Below are positions 23,411-35,300 of a stretch of DNA of 64,000 bases, one piece after another; position 1 is the stretch's first letter; every line of letters begins with the position of its first letter. Position numbers and translations under genes: made by a program. Source of the stretch: Symbiodinium natans (taxonomy: Eukaryota; Sar; Dinophyceae; Suessiales; Symbiodiniaceae); the NCBI GenBank assembly GCA_905221605.1, contig CAJNDS010000243.1:62001-126000 (forward strand), read 5' to 3'. Below the pieces are notes generated by a model. The model was not told where the DNA came from and searched no databases. It saw only the letters and a program-made list of their open reading frames with translations.

Positions 23411-26400
23411 CTTCGTTGATGCCGGAGCCCTTCAACGCAGACCTCAGGCATCTTCAGCTGCGTTTGGCTTCCAAGGTTTGTTTGGCTTTTGTGAGGCTTT
23501 CTCCAGGCAAGATGGAATGCAAAAGGGCTAGTCAAACAAGTAGAGGCTTTTGGTACGGAGTGGAAAAGTTTGAGTGGTTTGAGGTGTCGAGCGTTGTCTG
23601 AGTCAGACATCAGACAAGACAGTCGGTGCCATATTGACGGATGTGGAGGCCGTTGGTGAGAGGGCTGCTGGCAAGAGCAGATCCGAACAGCTGGGAACCC
23701 AGCGTCTGGAAGATGGCCCACTGCCGGTTGCGAATGGCCTGAGAGTTCCGCGTCAGGCGTCCATCTGTCGCCGCTGAGCACTTCGAACTACTGAGTAACT
23801 ACTGTACGGGCAGCGACAGCTTAGCTTTACATAAGCATCGAATTTCGGAGAAGGCACACGGGCCCGGCTCGTGACATCAACGCGAATATGATTCTTGCGC
23901 AACATGTTGCAACCGGGCCCAAAAATGCCCCCCGCTCCCCCCCCCCCCCCCCCCGACTAAAGTCAATTGGAGCCCAACACAACGAACAACGAAGTTCACG
24001 GGCAAACTGATGCAAACTGGCCTCCAATCCCGGACTCAACCGCGAAAACCGAAAGGCGGGCCGGTCCCCAGCCCAACAAGAGCATAAGATAGCATAAGCA
24101 TGTGCCAAGCTGCCGTGAGACCCAGGGACTCCGAGACCTGCTTCGAAGTTTTGGTGGTGTTTTGGTGGTTTGTTTCCTTCCTTGAGGGGCACACGGCTGC
24201 AGTCCCCCCCCCCTTTTCAGTAGGCCGGTGGCTCTACGGTGGAGTTGCATCAGTACTCAATAGATGTTGGGGTTCAAAGGGTTTGGATCGGCGTTCGAAT
24301 CCTTGGAATCTGCCCTCTTGCTAGCCACGTTAGGCCGCACTCGAGACTTGAGACAGCGAACTGAACAACACTGAGATGCATGCAGATCACACCCAATCCA
24401 AAATACGCAGCATACCATGCCCCAGATGGTCACGGCAAGGGCCGGGCCCATTCTTTGTGAAGCCATTGAAGTCACAAGTGAATCCTCAAGACCTGGATCT
24501 CGAATACTCCAAGCCAGCCCCTGAAGGCGGCCTGAAGCCCTCAATCTTTCTTAAAACTTTGAAACCCGCAAAACCCCTTTCTACAAAGCATCCCCTCCAC
24601 GCAAAAATTAAAGCCAACACCAAGCAACCAAAAGCAACCAAAAGGGACCAGAAGCAAAGAGAGCATAGAGAGCAAAGAGAGAACAAAGAGAGCAAAAAGA
24701 GAGCAAGGAGAAACCACCGTGAAGCGGCGAAGCGGCCTCGGCGGCGCTGAGGGCCCCAGGCAGGTCCTCGCCCCGCTGTTCGCGTTGCTGCTCGACGTTG
24801 AATATAACGCACTTACAAGATCCGGAAATGGCTCCGTCGGCAGAGAGAGACAGGAGACAGAGAGAGAGAGAGAAAGATAGAGAGAGAGAGAGCGAGAGCG
24901 AGAGCGAGAGCGAGAGCGAGAGCGAGAGCGAGAGCGAGAGCGAGAGCGGGAGAGAGAGAGAGAGAGAACAGAGAGCTAGTTGGGGTGAGCAATTTGGGAA
25001 AGAGCTGTCTAGAGCCGCGTAGCGACGCAGAAACGGAATGAGATGCCAGCTTAAAGCGTCTCAAAAGAAGCCTGGAGGACCCTCCAAAAAGCATTCGCAC
25101 TTGCCCTGCCCCTTCCTGGAAATCTCACAAGGCTTCCATTCCATAGCTTTCCAAATAACAACCCGCTCACAAGAGACCGGGCGAGTGATGCTTCCCTTCG
25201 TCCACCTCACCCCCAACCCATTGAATCAACCATGATTGAACATCTCAACTCTGTCCTGACCCTGCTGACCCCGAATGCTCAAACCCCCACATCTACAGCA
25301 TGCCGACAGCGAGACTCCTATAGACTCCTGCTTAGAGCGAATCTCGAAATCAAAACCCTGAATTCAACCCCAGCGAGGCTAGGCTCCTGCTTATTTGCGA
25401 GGACCAGCAAAGTCACGCCCTTGAGCTCCTCTTCCTGTGTACGGGGATGCACATGATTTCGGCCGGCTTGGGACTTGGGAGGTTGTTAATTGCCCGATGG
25501 CCCGTATTATTGTAAAGAAGCCTTCAAGATTCCCAGGATTGCAGTAATTGCAGGCTTCTTGAAGCACTTGGCGGGGCCAAGCCTCGATGTTGAGAGCATG
25601 TTCAGGGCCCGTCTCTAGAACTACCAAAGCTTTGGAAGTCTTGCTCTCAGGACTTCGGCAACGGCTCCTCGAGCATCAGGCGCAGCTCCTCCTTCGAGTC
25701 GCCAATGCGATCAGGATCGGCAGAGTCCACGACCTAGGAGCGTTGCTCTGCGAGGCCAGACGCCAGAAAACACACGGTGAAAGGCAAGCAGCCGCTGCCT
25801 TCACCGTGGGTATGTTGGTGCAAAGAAAACACACAGAGTGTGTTTGCGAGTGGGGGGCACTTTGTTCGCGTGGGGTTTCGGGTTGCAACCCCGCCGAGGA
25901 ACTGAGTTCGCGCGAGGTTTAATACAACCACGTGTGCCGGGCGGGTCGGGAGGCGGGAAGGAGGGGTGGGGCGGGGTGGGCGTCTGCCCCTCCTGTTCCC
26001 CACACACGGAAACAGCGTCCCCACACACGGAAACAGCGCGATCCGAGCAGCAACTGCTGGAGAACCCCACGGCCCATTCAATGTAGGTTTCTGAATCCCC
26101 AAACAACGCGAAGCCAGAATCCGAATCTTCGATTCCCTTAAAAGCAACAGTCACAACACTCTTCTAGATTTTAGGCTTCGGGGTGTTGACGCTTTTGGGA
26201 TGCAGGGCAGTGTCCCCGCTCCCCGCAAGAATCAATGGGCAAACCCTTTGAGCCCTGCCCTACGCCCAGACGACAAGCCCTTCGAAACCCGCAGCGATTG
26301 TTCCAGCCGCCGCCTTCCTAAACCCACCGCGGTTGTTGGTTAAACCACAGCGGTTGTTCTAGCCGCCGCCTTAACAAAAAAAACGCCCAGGCGGTTGTTC

Positions 26401-29400
26401 TAGCCGCCCCGTAGAAAAGCCACGGCAGTTGTTCTGCCCGGTACAAAAACCAATTTAGAAAAACCGCCGGTTTTTCCAGCAGCGTTAGAGAAACCACCAT
26501 TGAGAAACCATACAATTTTCTAGCCGCCGCCTCAGAAAATCAGTGGTCGTTCTAGCCGCCGCCTTTGAAAACAAATTTAGTCCAGCGGCGATAGAAAAAG
26601 CACCTTAGAAAAAACACTGTACAAACTTCAGAAAACCACCTGACAAAAAAAAAACTCAGAAAAAAACATCGACATGAGACCTAGCACTCCAGCAGAATCA
26701 CTGCAAAGCTGCAGGTTTCCACGTCAGCCACGTTCCAAAATCACACCTTTCAGCGTTCCCCACAATGACACCTTTCCGCCTTCCAAGTGACCCCGTTCCT
26801 TTTTGGGGAGTGCTGCCTTGAAAGCAGGCGTTCTACCAGCTAAGCACCGGAGTTGGGCACATGGCACTTGCCGGAGTGAGTGAGTGAGTGAGTGAGTGAG
26901 TGTCGACCTGGGGTGCTCTCCGGCCTACGGAAACGGTCCCTCTCGCCTTCTTTGCCCCTCCGCATGCGTCATCGGGGCTCCGGTGCAGAGTTCAACGCTC
27001 CGGGCCCCGCAATCCGAGCCTGGGATTTGGGAGGGGTGTGCCACCCGAACCTCCATGGGCCCGCCCCCCCAAGCCGGGCGGCTTGAGTTGGAATTGGACA
27101 CTTGGCAAGACAGCCCACTTCGCAGGAACAAAGCTCTTCCCACGATGATCCCTCACCGAAGTACTAAGCTGGGGACACTGGCTCAGAGACGGGGCATGGT
27201 TGGGAAAGGTGGTCGAACAAACACGCACACACGCACAGCACCGGCAGCGAATCTAAGGGCAAAAGCACATTCAGCTGATGCCCGTGTGGCTGCAAATGCT
27301 CGAACAGTGTCCCCTTGGCGTGTGGGGAGATGCCTGACGCTGAAGGCATCCCCCTCGACCAAAAGGGGGGCACTTGCCGGAGGTTCTTGGTTGGGGCTCT
27401 TGAAGGACCCATAGAATCTCACAGGCGCACAAAAAGTGGCTTTGGGCAGGAAGAAGCGCGAAAACTGCGCGGACTATGTGGCAATGAGGGACGTTGGGCA
27501 GCGCAGAGCACTGCTGCAATTTGGCATCCGAAAAGTGCGAAGATCTGAAATTTCTGACATACAAGAAGGCCAATACTTCCTCTTCAGGGAATGGCAGTCA
27601 AAGCCTGAATGAAATCCTCTGCTAGTGGCAGCTGGTACATCCAAATGAAACCGAAGAGGTACTGCTTGAGTGTAAGTGTTCGGAAGAGGCTAAAACGAAA
27701 CCGCCGAGACTCCAAGCCCAAAGTGGCAAACACTTTTGGATCTTGGTGCAAGCTGTGCGGGGGTTCTGCTTCGGGCGGGGTGTTGCAAAACTATCTTGGT
27801 GCCTTGGTGAAGTGTCGTGCCTGCGTGTTGAAAGCTTAGGGGCCAAGGGTTGCAATACGGGAATATGTGGGTGGAATGCTGAGTCTGCAGCATAAATAAT
27901 GGCATTTGTGTTGGGGTAGTAGCACCTGGCCAAGGCACACACGCACACACACACACCTTCAGTCTAGCAAGAGGATCTGAAGCATCTGGGCCGCAAACAG
28001 CAAGAATCCTAACCTTGCACGGCGCATCGAAGAATCCTTATTCCTCAACACAGGTTGGCCAAGTCTCAGAAGGACTCTGATTCTACCTTGATATCTGAAT
28101 GAAGCTCCATTCAATACGGACACCATTCTGAATGATTCTCACAAAGACTTGACCAGGTCTGATTACGCCGGGTCAGAAACATGTACAGCACAGACGACAA
28201 TGCTACAAAAAAAGTGGAGGTATGGGGTGCTTCAGGCCTTTAGGCACTTGTACATTCCAAGTCGAAGCGACCAGCTGGCACCTCCAATACGGCCGAATGC
28301 TTGTCTGTCCTCCCAAGTCCCACACCTCGGCTTGTGGCGCGCCAGCTGCTGCTGTCAGTTTAGCTTGATGTCCCTTCTGCGCCCGGAGGCTGGCGCCAAT
28401 GGGTTGCATTGCGAGGGCAGGTCCTCGAGCCCTCTTACAACTTCCTGCCTTAGGACCTTAGGACTTGCCCAAGAATTGTTTCTCAAAGTTCGGGTACGAA
28501 CATGGAAGTTGAAAGGCCCTGCACACGCTCTAGCAGCTCCAGCAATCCGAGCAGTCTCCACCCACTTCGATGATTCGGGAAGTGCCAACGGGGCAGCTCT
28601 GAAGCAGTATTCCATGTCTGGAAGTCACGAAGCACCCGAAGGCGATCTGATTGAGCCCTGTCCCTTTCAGCGGCCTGGAACTTGATATTCTTGTATTGCA
28701 CCTTGGCTACTCAGCAGAGATTCGATCGATGAAGAAAACACCTCTGAGCTTCCCCCAGCAACACACACCGAGCTTCAAATGAGTCATGAAAGCTCAGAAA
28801 AGCAACACCATTGCAACACCCATGGACCATCACAAATTGCATCAGGGAGCAGTCTCAACGTTGAAGCCAATCGTGGGGATAGTCTGCACAACCTCTTCAA
28901 CCAGGCCCAATCTCTTCTTTGGAGAGTGTGAAAGAATGTGCGGCTTTGATGAACTTAAGGATGGTGATGGTCAAGGGTAGCTCAAGCTTGGAAGAAAGGA
29001 AACCAAAAGGTGCGGACTGCAAAATCTTACAAAGGCATGGGAATCATCGAGCCCTGCACTCCCTTGCACTCCCTGCACTACCCTTGACACCCTCCAAAAC
29101 TCGAGAGAGGTAGTAGTGGAGGCCGGGGCCTCGTCCACCTGCAGCCTGTAGAGGATGGTCGTCTTCCCTGCATTGTCCTCAGAAAACCCATGACTCAGAT
29201 CAGGGGGTTCAACAGCATCGGTGAGAGGGGATTCGGCATACGGTGGCAGTCTGCCCCTTAGCGGCTCACAATCAGGGTGATTGGCCTGGACCCTCAGTTA
29301 CTTCATGCTTCGCCTCAACACATCCCAATTGCGGGCCCTGAGGTTTCGACCAAGCCCAAGATCAGGATTCTTACCTGCAGGCTCGCGAAATCGAGAAAAC

Positions 29401-29977
29401 CAGAAAATAAAAGAGCTCCACAACCTTAGACGTGACACTTTGAAAAACATGGATCCTTTGCAGCCGCGTCAAGACTATCAAGGCCATTGGCATGAATGTC
29501 AGCAACTGAAAGCAGCGAGACGATTCTGATGTACTGGAGGCACAAGGCGAAGCCCAAAAAAAACCCAACTCCCAACCCAGAAGGGCCGTGGTTGGGGGGG
29601 GGGGGGTACCCGGCAGCTTTTCCGTGGAGGCCCCCGCAACCCGCACCGTGTGACTTCGAGGACCATGGGAGCTGGGTGGGCATCCTAGAGCGGAAAGTCT
29701 TGAATTTGGGGTTTGGCAGACTGTCCTGAACCCTAACCCCCTCAAGCCCCCTGGGACCCCTAGAACCCTTAAGACCTTCTTCGGACTGCCAGGATCCTCA
29801 ACATGCTTCTGGGCCTGGCTATCCCGGAGCCAACCTTCTTGCTCGCACACATCCCAAAAACCTCTTAACTTCAACCATATTGCCTCTAAGGCTCCAACCC
29901 AACACCACCTCAGCCCCCCCTCCGGCCTCTTTGCTGCCGAGTAGGGAACCGAAGATCGAGGAAAAAAGGATGCCCAT
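23411..29977 (-). CDS. ARL1: ARL1-type ADP-ribosylation-factor-like GTPase, 13 micro-exons, last exon not found
   Basis: ARL1 is a myristoylated Golgi/trans-Golgi small GTPase that recruits tethering factors. Exons from 5' to 3': 29927-29977 (MGILFSSIFGSLLGSKE, Gly2 for myristoylation), 29351-29374 (VRILILGL), 29130-29177 (DNAGKTTILYRLQVDE), 28851-28892 (VVQTIPTIGFNVET), 28675-28701 (VQYKNIKFQ), 28282-28325 (VWDLGGQTSIRPYW), 27892-27925 (CYYPNTNAIIY), 25668-25733 (VVDSADPDRIGDSKEELRLM, then LE), 25387-25434 (EEELKGVTLLVLANKQ), 24737-24766 (DLPGALSAAE), 24114-24137 (VSESLGLT), 23704-23738 (AIRNRQWAIFQT) and 23411-23442 (SALKGSGINE). All joins keep frame and every acceptor is AG|G. The G1 loop GLDNAGKTT, the switch-I Thr in IPTIGFN, G3 DLGGQ, G4 NKQD and G5 TSALKG are all present. 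The block DLGGQTSIRPYWRCYY is diagnostic for ARL1 rather than ARF1. About 169 residues are recovered of an expected 180 or so; the last dozen (the EW/DWL helix) are missing. Confidence 0.92.
24835..24967. repeat. GAGA / (GAGAGC)n microsatellite
   Basis: A purine-only tract with about ten GAGAGC units at 24891-24949, flanked by GA repeats, lying in an ARL1 intron. Confidence 0.9.
26290..26600. repeat. Degenerate repeat of a GC-rich hairpin motif in ARL1 intron 7
   Basis: The motif GGTTGTTCTAGCCGCC and decayed versions recur at least six times (about 26298, 26351, 26392, 26426, 26520, 26546), separated by A-rich spacers. In the best copy GGCGG faces CCGCC around ttgttctag, so it can fold into a short stem. 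Confidence 0.75.
26797..26851 (-). pseudogene. tRNA-like fragment (degenerate, possibly SINE-derived)
   Basis: On the minus strand GCTTAGCTGGTAGAACGCC resembles a tRNA D-arm/A-box. It is followed by an anticodon-like stem-loop with CTGC and GCAG arms around TTTCAAG. No T-arm or B-box follows, so it is not a working tRNA. It sits in an ARL1 intron, on the same strand as the gene. Confidence 0.35.
26875..26902. repeat. (GTGA)n microsatellite
   Basis: About seven tetranucleotide units are read directly. Confidence 0.9.
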
Positions 29978-30742
29978 GGCCTCCAGTTTTAACCACTTAG
30001 TCTTTGGTGGCATCATGTGGCATTTGGAATTTCATTGCTGTCTTTCCTAGTTGCCACGAGAACAGTTGGAGATGGGCAGACCTCTAGAGACATTCATGGG
30101 TGCCATATGGTGTCACGGTGCAGCCGGTGCAGTGCAATGATGGAGTCAGGCAAAAGAGCCCTCAGAAGAACGTTGCACAAATGCATATTGACGCTTGCAT
30201 GGCCGCCAGCCGTTCGGAACAATCAGACCAGGGCACCCCTAATCTGAACGCAGCAACCGTGAATTCATGGGTGCTGCTGAAGAACCTGCAGGCTGAGTAT
30301 TTTCACGAGACCTTCGTGACTTTCGCATCTCCCGGTCTCCGTTCATCATCAGCAGCATCAATGAGCTAGGCACACAGTCATGCACTGCAGTGCACGGGAT
30401 GCACGGAGCAGCAGCAGCGGCGGCGGCGGCAGCAGCAGCGGCGTGCAGATTCGTGCAACTAAATCCGAAGTTTTGCGCCACTTTGGCAATTCTGTAACGT
30501 AGATTCTTGCTGCCAAAAACATGGACTAATACCAACAAAAGTGTGGCGTCGTGCTAACTCACATGGAAGCGGGGTAGCGTGAAGCGTTTGTAGTTGTGTA
30601 CAGGGCAGGCATTTTCCGGCTACTGCCGCTGTGACCGCCGCCACTGTCACCATCCGATGCGAGCCCGTTACAAAAAGTGACCCCGTGAAAAGGGTGTGGC
30701 GTGGGTGCGAGGGGTGTGGGGATGTGGGGGAATGGGGGTGTT

Positions 30743-30817
30743 GGGGGGGGTGTGGGGGCGTCGAGGTGTGTGGGGAGGGGGGGGAGGGGGGGGAGGGGGG
30801 GGAGGGGGGGGGGGGGG
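30743..30817. repeat. G-rich homopurine tract
   Basis: Runs of 5-11 G interrupted by single T or A continue for about 75 bases. Such tracts can form G-quadruplexes. Confidence 0.9.
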
Positions 30818-32231
30818 CACCTTCCACAGAGCCGAAATCGTGCTCTACTCACGCCCAGGTCCCGTGCACTTTCTGAGGCTTGCACTCCCAATCCAAGATC
30901 GGCTTGATTGTCTGAAATTCTTCCAGAAAGTTCGGGGGGGCTTCGGCCCCACGCCTCCGTGGAAAAAAGCAACCGATACCCTGATACCCTTTGTCCTGAA
31001 GCTAGAAACTTCCTGAAAACCGAGAATCATCGAGAATCATCGAGAATCCCGGCGCTCTGGCTGCCCTGCTGCCCGCAACGCAACCCTGCCAGCGCAGTTT
31101 TGGAGTGTCTTGCTGCTCACTGCCGCGCTGGTGTTGGTTGCAAAGTCAAGTAGGTGATGCTGTGGGTCCGATGGTGCTGTGAGCTTGTAGTGCTATGGAC
31201 GACTGGTGGTAGGTGGGAAGCAGGGGAAGTTCAGAAAGAAGTCATAGCGTGTGTTTGTCGTGGCTGCTCCGAATTACGGTCAATGTCACGCTACCTTGCT
31301 GAGCCACAGAGTTTCGAGAAATCTGCGCGACTGATCCTTGGCATGCTATGCATTGGTTATGCAGGCCACAAGTGGAGCACCGGCTTCTTCCTGCTGTCCC
31401 TACTGAGTTGCTGCAGATGATGCAGTCCACGTATTTTGGGCACACCCGAGCGTTGCTGTCTCTATCTTTGGACGAAAAATCGTCGAAGAGATCGGCGGAG
31501 CTTGCCAACTCATGACAAATTCTTGACAAGAAGAAGTCAAGTAAAATCACAACCCATCTCCGAACGGTTGCACGCCCGCGCACAAGGCTCCCAAAACTTT
31601 GACGACTCACAAGCGCTAAGTCCAGTTTGGGATAGTACTGCAGAGAAAGCAAGGCACTTTGGTGTGTTATGGTGCACATGGCCAACTGGCTGGAAAGCTC
31701 CATCTGAAGCTCAGGCTCTCTTTGAGAGTCCGAGTGCGCTTCCAGCTTGTCTGCGTCAGTGGATTTCTGGAAGCTTGGGCAGCGAGTGGTCACGTAGCCA
31801 TGCTTTGGCCTCAGCTGACCATTACGGCAAGGGAGTACAAGAAGTGCAAGGCCACCAAGGACCGCAAGTCAAACCGCTGGCATTGCCTTGCCATGCTACT
31901 ACATTGCGCCTTGCCCTGCACACTCTTCATTCTCTAACAATCGACGTTTCTCTGCCCCTACGAAATTCTAAAGCAGGCTCTGGAAGCCCAAACTCCTTAT
32001 TACCTAAAGTGCCTGAGGCGGAATCATCTTTCAATCGTGAACTGGCTGAACCCCACACACCTCTACCAGTACGAGTGGAAACTCAAGCTGGAGCTCAAAG
32101 ACCTCCCCCCAACATCAACGGAATCCCGGACTTCTGAAGGACCCCTTTTTGCATCGTGGAGTCACAAAAAAAATCAACTCTTGGATAGACCACAAGCTCT
32201 AAACGAAAAAACGCCTTTCCAAAAGAAGAGG

Positions 32232-32299
32232 AGCCTGTTAAGCCTGTTAAGCCTGTTAAGCCTGTTAAGCCTGTTAAGCCTGTTAAGCCTGTTAAGCCT
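32232..32299. repeat. 9-bp tandem repeat (GCCTGTTAA), about 7.5 copies
   Basis: Perfect units are read directly. The period is a multiple of three, so it is open in all frames. Confidence 0.95.
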
Positions 32300-32331
32300 T
32301 TACGCAGATCTTCTCCTCCCCGTTTGGGCAC

Positions 32332-35300
32332 CCGCGCCGTGGCACCGCAGGCGATGATCGCCGTGGCCACCAGGGCGACACCGGCGGCGACCTGAGATGC
32401 ACAATATACACCAGATATGACTTCCATTCATAAGGATTCTTAAAAAATCTTCTCCGATTTTCTCCCTGCAACGAAAATGAACTGATATCGAACTTCAAAA
32501 CCTCAGAGTGGGCCTAGGGTTTTGTAGGTTTGGGGCACTCAGGCTTCAGATTACACAAAGGCCTTTTTGGAGGCGTTCGGCTGTTGGGATGTTCTGGGTT
32601 CGTTCAAGCTTAGAGGTTTGCCCGCGCTGATGGCACAACTTGGGGTGCCCAAGGGCTTGGGGTTTCGGGTCGACCCGGGCGCCCGGGCAATCACCATGGA
32701 GAGGAAGACGGTCCGAACCTGCGGAGGAGTCACAGCACCAATAGAAGGCCCCAAATCAAATGACTCCACAACTTGCAACTTGTTGCCTTCGGCACCCTTG
32801 AAACCAAAGCCCAAAGCCCAAACACTGAACTCCCAAAGCCTCCTGTAGCCATTAGGAGCTGCTTTGAAGATTTCTGGCCGTGTTCTTGCCGCCCTCACGT
32901 TTTTCGTTGAAGTTTAGTTCTTAGGGAGTCACACAATACTCGCACATCCTGGGACTTAGGCTCATTAAACTCAGATTGCGGGAAGCAGCCTTACACCTCT
33001 GATTCGACAGGGAGCAGCTCAAACCCCGACGACTTCTTGGCTTCCTAAACTACGCACCGCCTCTCAGAAGCCACAGCTTTCAACCGTGCCGGGCTGCCTG
33101 AACTACGACAACCAAACGTCCCAACTAAAGACTCAACAAATGGCTCCAACTGACCCTGAACTTGTGGATTCCTCCAGAGGAACTATGCGCTCAGCTGAGC
33201 TTGCAGCACTGTTCAGGAGCAGCTCGACGAAGCGGTTCACCTGGGTCTGGTTTCGGTCTTGGGGTCTTTCGGCGCGAGGGGGGCAGGGGGGGGGGGGCTG
33301 TTTAGGGTTTGGGCGGTTCAGGGGTTCAGAGTTGGCCTGTTGGTTCAAATTGATTTGGCAACCTTTCACTTTTGCTAGCAGTCTTGGTCAAGTAGCTTTA
33401 CTGCATCTTCTTGCTTTCACTTGCTCAGGCTTGGACAAAGATCGCACCCAAACACTGCACGACGTGGGCGACGGCATAAAGACTACCGTTTTGCAATCAA
33501 CATGCCCTGAGCCAGTGCTCGGGTCATTAACAATTACGCTGCCAAGCGCTGGTCTCCCATAAAACCCGAGGTTCTGCAAAGTTCGTCGCCTCCTCAACGC
33601 CTTTGAAGACGCGGAAGAGCCGCAGCAGGCGCAGCAGGCGCAGCGTGCGCAAGACCTGGTTTCGGATTGGAGGCTTGGGGGGGGCTTGGTCTTTGGGGAT
33701 CGGGATCAATATGCACATTGCACACCGCAGACGAAGAAGCCGTAAGCATGGCAACGAAGCCCAACACCTCGGGCGCATCACCCCGAAAAGCATCACAAAG
33801 CTGAAGGTCTCTCTAAGGAGCTTTCTAAAGCCGAGCCAAAACTTATAACCCATGTAAGCCTAAAGTCCTGAAGTCCTGAAGCCCAGACAAGCCGCACGAA
33901 GCCATTCGTGCATGAGGCGCATGAGGCTTCCCATGTAAAGTATAACAAATGACATAGTTGGTATTGGTTTTGACAGGTGGCTTGCAAACATTGCAGCAAT
34001 CTCCTGTGGAGGCGTTGAAAAATGTTGTGCTTTCGAGCCTCGAGCCGAGATTGTGTGGCCCCCGCATGCCTCTGCAACTCAGCCCGGCCTTCATCTTCTG
34101 CATGGCCGCTCCTGGCTTGAAAGAACTGTACGAACATGTACTAACATGTACTAACCTCAGGACTCGTTTTGGATGTGGGCCCAACATGCCAACTGCAACC
34201 GTACACCAAAAGATCTCTGCCAAAGCCCTCTGCAAACGCGCCGGGCTGTGCCATTGGGCGCCTGGCCATTGGCCGAAGCCGCAGCCTGTTGGGACATGAC
34301 CTCGCTGAACGTACTTCCAGACCAGGGTATTCCATGGCAATCCTCTGCATCTGACAGTTTCGCACCACGGGCAACGATTGGAAACGATCGCGGGCTCGTG
34401 TCGCTACAGAACCTTTTGTCTGCACTCGTAAGTCTGACAGTGTGACTGAGCGCGTTTCACAAATTCTGTGTGACAAAGCACGATCTTGGCATCCCGAGCC
34501 TCTGAACGTTAACCCCCCCACATGCCCTTGAACCCCAAAAAGGACCGGATCGCAGTGCCACAATCTTTCGGGCTGCAGCCATGCTGAAAAGGGAGATGGC
34601 CACAACCTCGCGCATGCCAAAACTTATCTATTCCTGCCTTTGGCATTGAGGAATTGTAAGATGTTCAAGGACTTCTTCTCGTGCTTACGGCTACTTGCGC
34701 TTCGGGGACCCATGTTGAGGAGTGCAGCGTCCTTCAGTCTCCTTCAGTCAAGATCCAGGGCCTTGAGGGTCGATTCCACCGTTCTAAGGGCATCATGAGG
34801 GAGTTGTTCTTCCGCGTCAAGCGGGAATTCCATCGACTGCATGGACAGCCCAAAGGAGTTCTTCGAAAATCCTCTCCTAGGCTTCTAAAGATCAACTGAT
34901 GGTTTGCAGCGTCAGCTCAGGCCGTTGGGTGGGGGGTCTCTGAAACTCAGGGGCGTGAGGGCTTCAGGACTTAGGTCTTGGATGCATCTCAGGTGCTAGG
35001 GCGTCAAAGAAGTTCCAGTTCTTGTCATCTTCGACGAAGAACAAGTATCCTGTCGGCTTAGAGCCTTTCTGGCTTAAAGCTTCAAAAGAGGTGGAGGGAT
35101 CTGGATTAGGAGGGCCTGAGTTTCTGACTCGCCGCATGTCAATGCTCAACGAATACTTTCGACGAATACACTTGCGGCGGATCTGAAGATTTTAAGCTAC
35201 CTCTCGTTGCCCGCCCGTGTGCAGGAATCTGGCGCACCTTTCTCGAAGATCCGCACCTGAACATGGCAGCTCGGTTCGATTAATCACGAGACTTCGGGCC

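Larger units (their letters stand above)
29978..32331. other. Spacer between ion-channel and ARL1 genes
   Basis: It may contain 3' exons of the ion-channel gene (minus-strand scraps near 31660-31790 and 31455-31520 look coding-like), but none could be chained. It holds a GCA/GCG repeat at about 30409-30443, a long G-rich tract at 30743-30817 and a 9-bp tandem array at 32232-32299. Plus 31436-32137 is open for 233 codons without recognisable motifs. Confidence 0.4.

Noticed and set aside
25587-25922. Plus-strand frame of 111 codons
   Set aside because: It is antisense to the ARL1 exon VVDSADPDRIG (25668-25733), which has a clear family match.
31436-32137. 233-codon plus-strand open frame
   Set aside because: No recognisable motif was found, overlapping frames are open on both strands, and no start or splice context supports it. 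Left as unexplained.
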